Shown: in pieces, positions 40,701 through 52,700 of the stretch | Position numbering within the stretch: position 1 is the first letter of the stretch | Layout: each line of letters starts with the position of its first letter | Source of the DNA: Lineus longissimus | Taxonomy: Eukaryota > Nemertea > Pilidiophora > Heteronemertea > Lineidae | Length of the DNA stretch: 64,000 bases | Reading direction: 5' to 3' | Assembly: GCF_910592395.1 (NCBI RefSeq) | Contig: NC_088312.1 | Location: 3,222,001-3,286,000 of the forward strand | Program-made: the position numbers and the translations under genes | Notes under the pieces: model-generated | The model's database searches: none | Told to the model about the DNA's origin: nothing | Seen by the model: only the letters and a program-made list of their open reading frames with translations

Positions 40701-43700
40701 GAAGCACTTCCTAAAACTTCCTTTTCGCTCGGTATTCATATCAGCTGCTGTTGCTAATGGATTTGTTAATTAGAAGGTTTCATGCGACACTAAAATCAGA
40801 CATGTTTGGAAGCAAAAGCAGTCACCATCTATCCAGTCACGCTACTATTGAGACATGTAAGTGCAACAGAAAGCGTGGAAGTTGTGAAAATCCTAAATGT
40901 AGTCCTAATTTTTGCAATTTGCAATTAGCTCATTTTTCACACAAGCTCATAAAGCTCATGATCAGGCAAAAAGCAAGGTGAACAAGTGAAATCGAAGGAC
41001 ACTCTATAGACAAGTAGGGCAAAACCTCAATGTCACTTTATTTGATTGCCAGTACATTTAGGGATTCACTCGAGCTTAATACTAATTGTAGAGAACTGAA
41101 ATATTTCATGTGAGCAATCGAATCAAAAGACAAAACCTTATTGTTACATAATTGATGTTATTGGTTGCTGCCCTGCCCTCTAGAGAATACTGGCTTTTTG
41201 TTGTCGCAATTATGTCCAGTTTGCACATTATTAGGATTGATTTATTGACAGAGCTGACATCCCATGTCACCACGCTGGTTTATCTTCACGGATGAACAGA
41301 TTCAGAAACTGTTGTTTTATGTTTCATTTTGTACAGCATCTAAGCCATGCATTGATCAGTGTCGTTTATTTACATGCTTCAATGTTGCATTCATGGTCCA
41401 ATTCAGACAGATGATCAACCAAATTTGAAGACTCCCTCTGTCATTCTGCCATTTGAATTCCGTATCTTCATCTCTCTGCAATCGGTTGCCGTTGGGGAGT
41501 CAAAGGTTGGTTGCCATCTCTTCACTTTAGGCTGCTCCATGTTCCATTCCATGGTAGGCGGAGACAAGCGACAGGTCACTGCCTCTTTATACTGAAACAT
41601 CGGGTGATCGAATCATATACGGCAATACAAGGTAAACATAAATTTACCTCGACTCAAATGACACGACGTATGAAAGTATCGTCCATACTCAAAACATGAG
41701 GGCCGGTTGAAATCTTCGTATATGGAGACTATTATAGTTGCTCCTGGTACAATTACTGTTAGATACATACACTGGTCATTTGAGTTTCGTCCATTAAGGT
41801 TAGGGGACCCTTGCAGTCTATGACATGGACTCATCAGGAGGCGTCAGACCACCAGAACTTGGGTCAACAAACGAGAGAACAGAACAGACAACAGTTAATG
41901 TGTAAAAAACAATTTAAGTCACAGGCCAATCTTTTGCCAAAATGAAGGACACATTTATCATTATATATACACATACGAGACAATACAAGGCACAGTATAA
42001 ATGTCCCTCCTGTCTCTTAACGCCCAGTTGAAAAAATAAGACCACCAGAACTTGGGTCAACAAACGAGAGAACAGAACTTAGAAAAAACAACGGTGAATG
42101 TGTAAAAAACAAACATAAGTTAAAGGCTAATCTATTGTCAACATGAAGGTCACTTTTAGTTATTATATATATATAAACAAGACAATACAAGGCACAGTAT
42201 AAATGTCCCTCCTGTTTCTTAATGCACAGTTGAATCGGTTAAACAAATCACATGTTTAAATTCTCAAGTCGGACTACATGTACAATCTCCTCTTACCCCT
42301 GGTCTTTGCTAATGGGTCTTAACTTACTAACTATGCCTGATACTCACCCCCCACCCATTAGAGAAACTCTCTGAATCTTTGCCAACCACAACTTGCTTAA
42401 ATAATTCGCCCAGACATGACCATATCCGATCAAGCTCCATTTTCCAGAGGCTATACATTTTTACTGCCCGGATAAACAGAGTTGACCATCAGCAATTTCA
42501 CCAAGTAAACACTCAAATGATACAAGATCAAAGCCCTTCATCAGTTTGGTATTTAACCAGCATCAGATATCTTTTTTGTCAGTGCTTACCACACCACTCA
42601 TGGAAAACTTCCTCTCGGTGGTCAACAGCACTTAATTGTCCTATTTGTAAGACATGTGAAGATGTCGTTTACGTTAGTCATTTCAGTTTCAATATCAAGT
42701 TTGCAACTAAAAACCTACAAAAAAGGCCAGATTTTACCTTTCCCATTGCATAATTTTCCTGCTTTATAACAGGGAAGTGCAAATCAGTTGCTGCTCCACG
42801 CCAAATCATGGATCCTAAAAGTAGATCTACATGCATACCGTGATGGTGAATATGAAACCTGGGGACTAACATTGAAAGCAAAACAGCAGTGCTGCACACA
42901 GGAGGGAAACTACATGCAATCGGTACTGCAACTGATATATTAGCCAAGTACTCTCTCCAGGCTGATGGATCAGCACCTACTTTAGCTTCTCTGGCAATAT
43001 TCTAAATGATGGACTGAGGGTAGGTCTCAGATTTCACCTAGCCAATTAAGCTGAATGCCATAAGTAACACTCATTAATGCACCGCACACAATGTGGCCGA
43101 GTCGATCAATCATTTTAAGACGTCCAAAGGGAAGGCTTCGGGTGTACATTGGGAAGCTGACTGAATATACCATGACAACACCCCGACTTTAATGGACGTA
43201 AGGCCCAACCAATTTCAGCTCATAAGAGATATTGAAGAGAAAAAGATCGAGACTTCAATCCATCTGGCTCCAAAGGCAGGTCTTTCTATTCAAACAAGAT
43301 AGGAAACAATGCAGCTCTGGGGATTAAGTCAAAAAAGGTCAAGTTTTATCCGATCAGAATAGGCCTACACACTTCTTTACAGATCAAGACAAAGCTTCTG
43401 ATGCCTGAACCTAAGCTTCCAACATTGTCAAATGTCACGAGGCCAATGATGGCAGAGAGAATATGTTTGAACATAACGTCTGTGTGGAGAATGCATGGTA
43501 GATGCATAGCACTTGTGCACAGAAACTCTGCACTGCACACTTGTGCCCGTCTAACAATATTTCACACTGCTGCTGCTTTAAAGTATCTTTCCAAGCAGCT
43601 TTACGATGCCAAAGAAACCATTTATGACAGCTAGATGCTAAAGATGGCCCATTACGGTTCTAAATGATAAAATCATTCCTATGATTTGCCGATGAAATTA

Positions 43701-46700
43701 TTGAGCTGAACACAAAGTGTCATAAATTCTCATGATTTACTACTTTTTCATGGCTCCTCAGTAAATCGCGGCACACAAAAACCTATTAAACACCATTATG
43801 GAATCAACAGACCAAAGCTGCACAGCGAGAAAAATTCGGCAATAAGCACCACCACTGTTACCATGACAACAGCAGTAAACATCGAAAATAGAGTAAAAAG
43901 CGTCTGATGAAGGAGACGCTCAATGGGGGTGGTTGCGATATTGTTCCTGAAATTGACTTTAATCATGATTAGATTCTTCACGGGACGCGGCACATGAATC
44001 AAGAGCAGACGCCATTTCATGGGCTCCATGGCACTGTCACTGATTGATTGGTCATCAATCGGTGACCTCCTCAGAATATGACAATATGCCTTGGGGTCCG
44101 TTTGGCAATTACTGGTGAAATTAACGACAGCCTCTAGTTGGGATGCTGATCCATCAAACGTCAAACAGAGACTTCCGGGAGTTGCTGATGGTCGTCCCTT
44201 ATTCAAATTTCCCTGCCTCATTCTCACCATCAACCTCGTGAATGAGTTACGTATAATTGGGACATATACATCGATACTGAAGTTCCCATCACATTATATA
44301 CTGGTGGACGATATATCATACATCGATACAAGATGAACTATACCAGGAATCATGTCCATTGATTAAATCTCGCCTCAGAAGGAAATCTGTTCCTCTATAT
44401 TAAATATGTATCAGTCAAAATGCACCAAGCTGGCATTGTGATAGATTGACCATTACAAGACGATCAATGTATCAGAAATAATGTGATTTAAAACGATCAA
44501 AGATATTGAAGAGGAATATCCTTTAGAAGATTGAAGAGCTAACGGCCCATTATCTAAAACTTATTAATCCTCATACGAACCTGGGTTGAAAATGCACACT
44601 AGGTTTTTTGACTTGCTATTAACTTCTTCCTCTTCTGCAGCCATTCAGCAAGATTTATATTCAGATTCAGATGTGCCAAATAAGATCCAAAGGAGTAATG
44701 CGTTACTTTTTTTATACTTAAGCAATCGACAATTTCACCGCATGATCTACATATTTCTCCACTTTATAAACTTCAATGTGCGTGTCCAGTCACATTTATA
44801 GACAGTGAAAGCAGGAGGAATTTCCGTCTTATCATTACCGAGAGCTCAATCTCATAAAATGCCTCCTTAGGCAATGAAACAAATTGCTCTAATAGAACTG
44901 ATTAGGAGACATTAGGCAATGTTTTCACCAATTAACAACCATTTTATAGAAAGAATGTCTTGTAGCTCGACACTTGAAGAAGAAAATTGGCATCATTACG
45001 ATTTTGAACACAGGATAGTATATTCATCCCTTACGAAAATGAATCCCAATTCACCATGGTGAAATGATGATTTACCATGGTGAATTCTGATTTACCATGG
45101 TGGTTTCATATTTACCATGGTGAAATCTGCATTCATCATGGTAAATATTAATTCATGGTTCAAAAGTTCAAAATTTGTCCCACCACTGATCACGATATTT
45201 AGCTGTTTATAATACAGCTCTAACAAGAAGCCATTCTGCACACAGGGTTAGCATTCGTAGAATCCAGCCATACATCAGGCTCATAAAAAACTTTAAATCA
45301 TACAAAATTCAATTTACTATGGATTGGTATCATGATTATGTGGGACCTAACCCTTAAAGTCAGTGTTTTTGAAAACTTAGCTTGGTTTCAAATCTGAGGC
45401 AAGAAATAAAATCAATTTGAATGACTTGGCATCAAGAAGATCCTACCAATCAGGCAACTGTATCAGATTCCTTCCTATACGAGGAATTGCTATGAGATCT
45501 GATACCAGTAATATCCATTTTCAGTGCTTCACTCCACTGACATTGAAATACTAATAACTGTCTCGCACTACTGTAAAATCAATTCTTGTAAACCACCAAA
45601 TTTGTATGCCTGTTACTTTTTGCAATTGGCAAAAGTTCTTAGAAAAGTTAAATTTTTCTAATTTTTACTTTGGAATATGAAACTGAATGGTGTCATCATT
45701 GGAAAATGCGCCCACATACGTAAATAGACGCAAATCTGAAAGTTTTTTTATCGGGCTGGGAAAACAAATAGGTTTACAGAAGTCTGATTATGATCGATGA
45801 TAAAAACTGGGTTGTCTACATTTTAACAAAGGACATCAGTTGACATTTTTCATTGATCATCCTAGTTAAGCAAAACAAACGTGGAATACAATGTTTTTAG
45901 ACATACATGTACAGACAACAAAATTAATTATTTAATGAATATCTGAAATATTTAATGTCAGTCTCAGAATAGCTCCACATATCGAAAAACATTGGTTGAT
46001 ATTTTTATTGCATCAATATGATTCGAATTGATGAGGATATCTATTCACTAATTTGACAAATGTAGATCAATTAATCAATAAATCAATTAATCAATTAAAC
46101 CGAGTTTACATGTACCTGATCACAATTAATCAAGTGGTCATAATTGTAATGAAAATTAATGAGCACATTTCATCAGAGGATAAAGACGTGCTTGCCATCA
46201 CAAAGAGAAAGCTTAATAATGATGCAGGGATTATCAGATCAGCTTATGATGGATTATGAATGCTTCGGATGAGAGGGGAAATTGTGGTTTGTTTTGCTTT
46301 ACGATAACCAGAATCTCAGGGGCCAGGTAGGCTAGAGAAGGTTGTTCAATGTTAGACGGTGTGATCATAAAGGAGGAATATCAAGAGGCATGATTGTCGT
46401 CACTAATGCATTGTTACAGAGATAATGTGTAGAGACTGCTACAGATACAAGTATACATCTAAAAGTGTACATTTTCTTTTGCATACCAAAACCATCATCT
46501 ACGCAGAACACAATATTGGTTCAGCAGTAACTCGCTCTATTCTACTCAAGGAAAAAAGGCATTCAAATGATTCCTACCTTATATCTTTCCACTTCTTCTT
46601 CAGAAACTTGATCGTCTGCGGAGAGTTTCTTGGTGATTTCTATAACTGCCTCGACTTTGTCCAGCCAAGCAGAGATATGTTGGAGAGACTTGAGAAACGA

Positions 46701-49700
46701 ACTGAACTTTTCGTCAAGTGCTGTATTTGGTTCAGGTTCCTGAAAAAGAAGTTAATTATTCAGCTTTTTATGACTTTGACCGAACGAGCCAAAATCGGCA
46801 ATATTTTTACCAACACTCTGTGATGTTAGTACCAATCAAACTCAGAAGAGATGGAATGTGACGTCAAGTTCAAGAGTCACCATTTCTCTGCGAAGACAAT
46901 TTAAATGGGTGGCAGTGTCGCTGATTGGAAACCCCTTTTATCAACATGATATCTTGCCACCACTAGGAAACATCCAAGATGAGGTGACTGTTGACAGGAA
47001 ATGACCCCACATCAAAGGCCGGAAAAGAAAAAGAGGGAGAGACTTTGATTTCAATCACATCAAACCCTTCGAAGTCACTTCCAACTCTCTGATAGTCACT
47101 TCCAACATTTTGATAAGTCAGTTCTTAACTTTTGACGATGTTGAGCCAATTACCTGTAAAGACTGTCTCCTGGCACTAAGCTTTTTCATGATATTTGTCC
47201 ATTGATCAATAACACCCTGCACCTTCTCCTTGCACTCCTCAAGGGCGCCCTCATCTGCAATCTCAATCAACTGTTTACTTGTATCATTCACCGCCGACAA
47301 GAGGTGGTTTTTCGTAGCCATGGTTTCCTGGATTTCTTCTATGAATCCAGTTTCCACATCTTTTGACACTTTTTGTTCCTCTTTTTCGCTGATTTCTGTT
47401 TGTGTTTTGTCCAACCATTCAGACAGCTCTTTGTAGTCTGTTTGGAACTGCTCAGCCAACTTAAGGGCCTTTTCCAGGTCACTTTTGCCTTTTGTAACCT
47501 GAGGAGAAAGATAAATGAATAAAATTCAAAGGAAACCTAAATTGTTCAAAGTTTTGTTCTTTTATAATGTACATCTAACTTATTCTACATTTGCATTGCA
47601 TCCAGAAACAAAAGTGTGTTTCCCCCAGATTCAAACCAAGATTCTGATAGAATGTGTTAATGTGCCATGACATGTGGCTCTCACAGTTAAGGGGTTAATC
47701 CCAGCTCTTTTTCATACCAAGATGACACCATCATATGACGAGATCAATTACTGGAATAATGTTATGAAGGGTTAACTGATATTTCCTGTGATTGTGCAAT
47801 TGAGACAAGATGCAATCGAGACAAGTGAAGTGCCTCTAAATCAAATCGATAAAGTCTTGGCTGTCTCTGATGTATGACAATGACAACATGTGTATGTTAG
47901 TGATACGATACATGATGGGTATCGATTGTTTTTTACCCATGGTTTTATTTCATTATGCAATATCAAGTACAGTGGAACCTCCGTAACTCTGTAACTGAAC
48001 TAACCTGAGCACCAAGTCTGTTGTATTGTTGCTTGATAGCATCAAGCTGTTTACTGAATCTCTCTGGGAACCCAATTTGTTTCTTCTCCACAATTTGTCT
48101 TCCAGTTTTTATCACATATTCAACCTCTGGCTTCAGTTCACTCATGGTGTCGAAAAAATCCTTCAAATATTCAAATACGTGTCTTTAGGACAAGGTTGAG
48201 GGATATGCTTAGTAGCGGGAAAGGGGGCAGACCTTGATTGGGAGTGGCAAAGGTAGTCATTTGACAAGGAGTGATAACAGTTTACAATTATGACAAAGCT
48301 CATTCATATTCTACATCTGAAATAGAGGAGCTACACTATCATCACTATAACATGTATAATTTCTATAAAATCCATTTTGCTTCAAATATCTTAAAACAAC
48401 TGGTGTTTTATCAAGGAACTACAGTATATAAGGATCTTTCAATGACCAGCCTATGAAGCACAGAACATCCATGGATCATCTCTGCCATCTAGAAGTGACA
48501 TGTTGAGTTACTCTACTGGCACTGCCATAGCATATGCTTTCAACATGATCAAAGGAGTGGGTTCCTTTTCACATTTGTTTGGCTTCAAAGTACGCATTGT
48601 TATCAGAATGAGCCAGACGAACAGAATTCATGACCAATGCTTTAATTAACAGGTACCAATGTTAGAAATTAAAAGCTGCATCAAGATTTTCCCTTACCAC
48701 ACAATGCTTGAGCTGATTTTCAAGGGTTTCAGGGTCATCACACAGGATGTCTATTCGATGAGACTGCTCTTCAATTTCAGACAAAGTTCTCTTCACTCGA
48801 CCGAGTTTCGGCTCAAAGTCGGCTGGACGCTGGAACTTATTAAACATGACTTTTAGTTCTGCATAGTTTTCCTGAAAACAGATCAAAAACAAACATTGGA
48901 CACAGTCCTTTTTCATAATCAATTCAATTTTACAACAGATGTTGCCATCACCTTGATTCAAGCTTAAACAATATAAACTTTTCCAGCTCCAAGTTCTACT
49001 TACATTGAGCATAGTAACTTGTTGTTGAAGGCGATCAGCAGCATCTTCATTGCCCTGCGACCTGTACTTCACAATCTGACTCTCCAGTTCAGCCATCAGC
49101 TTGTCCTGCTGTTCAAATTCTAACTTCAGGCCCTAAAATTGTACGATGGATACAGGTTTATAACAGAACTTCATTGTTCAACAGATGAAATCACACATAA
49201 TTTCCACTTCTACACAAAAGACCTGACACTGAACAAACCTCCAACATGTCTGAACAAACCTGCACTCTTCGGCTCTTCGCCATTTTTTGAGCCAATGTTC
49301 CCTGATACTTGAAATAATCCAAGAGCAAATACATGAACAGATACTCCATGAGACTGTTGCCAGATAAGTCCTACTGTCCACTACAGTAACTGTCAGTTTT
49401 TGCTATGCTGCAGGACATTGTATTGACGAGTTGTCAGGAAGGCCTTTCATCTTTAAAGGTCACTGTGGTTGCAAGACAACATGACAATACAATTTACTGG
49501 TGGTAGATGGAAAATAAAATGTCCTTTCTGTAAGCCTTTTACACTCAGACACAGTAAAAGTAAGCTGTCCAACATATTTCATCATGCTTGTGTTAACCCT
49601 GACTGAGTAGCTCATAGGTACACATTGGGTTTAACAGTTACATATAATTGGAACTCACCTCAAATTGTTCCGGTACATCTCCAGCAAGTATCTCGGCATC

Positions 49701-52700
49701 GGCCTGGGCCTTCAGATGTTCAGCCATCTCTACCAGCCATTGTGACATGTCGATCATCTGCTGTTCAATGTCCTGGCATGAATTGACGGCCTGCTCGAGG
49801 AACTGGAGCCGCTTCTTGGCCTAGAAAGAGGAAGAGGGTCAGTTGCATGATTGATCATTTGAATACTGGACAGAACTAGAGGATACAATGTACAGTGACA
49901 CAGTTATCTGAGCAAGGTTGCAAGACGAAATTCAGTTCCCATTCTGTCCTCATTTGGAAACTTCCATTACCTCACAGCTAATTTAACTTATTGATACCAT
50001 CATTTTGATAACTTACATCTTGTGATGTCGTATTCCACCTTGTAACGAACTGTTCCCATTCTCCCTTCATATGGAACTCCATTATCTCACTGCTAATTAA
50101 CTTATCTGCTAATTGCTCCATCTTCTCCTTGTTCTCATTAGTGTGGTTATGAATAGTAAGGCTCTCTAATTCCTGAAGAAAACATTTTGAAAAAGATCAG
50201 ACCAAATTCACCAAATTCACCAAATTCACCCGACCAAAGGGCCTAATTGCCATGAAAAGACGAATGCTGCCATGATTTCTGTTAAGAAATTGATTGCGGC
50301 AAATTTGTCATGCTACAGATGAAAAAAAATTTCAAGTCCAAATATTTTTTTCACTTGATTTTTTTTTCTGCTCAAAATGAAGAAACATCATCAGTCCCAA
50401 AAATGTTTGGACTTTGAAAAATTTTCAGAATTTTGAACTTTTGAAAAATTTCAACTCTGAAAGATGAAAAAATTTCAAGTCCAAATATTTTTTTCACTTG
50501 ATTTTTTTTCTGCTCAAAATAAAGAAACATCATCAGTCCCAAAAATTTTTGGACTTTGAAAATTTTTCAGAATTTTGAACTAATAAACAGTTCCCATTCT
50601 TAGAAGGTCTTTCAGAACAGCAGCACTTAACTTACATCAATTTCCTCAGCAGTTTCCTCAGGATCTGTGGTGTCGCTGTCCTGATGTGACTTGAGCGATC
50701 TCTCCACATCATCCAGCCACTCCACCTCCTCCTGGTAGCGACTCCTATACTCTGCAATATGATCCTTCCCCGTCATGAACCTGGTATAGAGAGAATCGCT
50801 CTTGGCGCAGATCTGTGACCACTTCTCGTTGAGGATTGTCATGTTTTTGTCAAGGTCAGGGGAGCGGGATGCACCATCATCTCGTAGGATTTCTGCATAA
50901 AGGGCTTGAGCTTCGGTGACAAGCTGTTCCTTGCACATCACCTCATCTTTCAATTTCTGGAAAAATGATCAATATAATCATGATTGATTTCTTGGTACTT
51001 ATCTTTTAACAATGAGATGAAACTGAACTGTTGACTGATTCTGAGCCAGACGGATGAGCCATTGATACATTTTTGTACAAGAAAAGCCGAACCATAGAAG
51101 AAATCTCTGCTGTATGGCCGAGTTAGGTTTTATATTACTTATAGGTAAAACCAGGCATGGATATAGGCCCCCCAAGATGAAAGGCATTGGTGAAGAGGCA
51201 ATGCCGTCAATGCAACCTGAAATCTAGGTCAAAACATTTCTGTTACTGTCCGTCATGACGTTACCACTTAAAGAAGCAGAAGCTTAACACCTTCAGCGCC
51301 GGTGTTTCACCCCCAAACACCCCCTTTTCAGATCCCCAGAAAAAAAAAGTATAAGAGATAGCTGCATCAGGTCTTTTGTGGTTTGGACTTTCAGTTCCTG
51401 CCCTACCCTGAAGATGGCGATGGCGTAGTTCTTTCATCTTGCATCGATGTTTTCTTGTAATGTGATGATGTCATCTTTTACATCCATGAGACTCTGATAA
51501 TCAGCTCAAAGAGGGGGATTTGGGCCACGTAGAGCAGTGGTCTTTTCAGTTCCTACCTTGCCCTGAAGATGGCGATTGCGTAGTTCTTTCATGAAGTCCA
51601 TGAGACTCCGATAACCAGCTCAAAGAGAGGGGATTTGGGCCACATAGATCTACGTGGTTCGGCCCTGAAGGTGTTAAGAGTCAGAAAATCCTTTACTCAC
51701 TTGCATAGCTTGACAATTAATCTCTAGGTCCTTCCAGTTCACCACTACGTATTCCTTGCTCAGATGTTCCTGCAGCACCGTGTCCATCCATGCCGTCACC
51801 TCTTCAAACCGCGCATTCAACTTAGCGCTCGTCTCAGCCATCACATGGAGATGTTTGTTCTGATCATGTGACATCCGCACAACCTCTTCCCATTGCTCGT
51901 ATAACTCACGGACATCCTCCGCAAGTTTCGTGCCGAAGTCTTCGTCTGAATCTATTAGAAGTTCGTTGACGATTTCCTTGATTGCATCGATGTTTTCTTG
52001 TAATGTGATGATGTCATCTTTTACACCCTGGAAGAATTGCAAAGATGCAGTTGAAGAATTAACAATCCAAATCTCTCAAATTTGAAACATCGTCACTGCA
52101 CATCTTCAGAGTTCAACCAATCCTACCCTTGTTGGAAGTTCAAATACAAGTCCAGAAAACAGTTGCTACGACCTTGACAAAACTGTTGACTGGTTACTCT
52201 CTTATGAAGAGTACAAATCACTCATAATGTTAAAACTTACATCGCTTTCTTTAAGTTGTGCCCGGAGCATGTCTAAGTCACCATACGGCGCCTCGTCAGC
52301 ATGTAAGAACACGTCCATGTCTTCCATCCACTTCAAAAGACCCTCAGTTTGTTGCTGAAAGAAAGGCAAAAAGAAGTTGAGCCCCAACGCTTCCATTTGA
52401 ATTTCACTTGCTGTACATGTAACTACAATTATGCATAAACATAATCATTAGGAATACAGTATGGGCATATCATGTTAATCCTCATCCAAGTACACTGGTT
52501 GCCAGTGAGGGCTGTTCATCTCACCTGTAACTGTCTTAGTCCATTGATTGCTCTCTGCAATCGACTCAACCTATCATCTATGGCGGCAGTGATCTGTGAC
52601 CAGCGGGAGTTGGCAGTGTGAAGATCGTGCTGGAGCGTCTCAATCTTTTCTCGGGTGGCCGATCTCTCGATGAGCTCGCGGCCCGTCCTGTTGATGTACT

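Larger units (their letters stand above)
17155..46577 (-). other. Dystrophin intron 24, 29.4 kb
   Basis: By far the largest complete intron here. It splits repeat 13 at the position of human intron 36. It is AT-rich and mostly unique sequence with many chance short frames. Features listed separately include a 40-bp minisatellite, tRNA-derived SINE heads, tandem duplications, a GAGTCATA microsatellite, a palindrome array and unassigned reading frames on both strands. No complete nested gene could be demonstrated. Confidence 0.85.

Noticed and set aside
46425-46823. 132-codon plus frame
   Set aside because: Antisense shadow of dystrophin exon 24.
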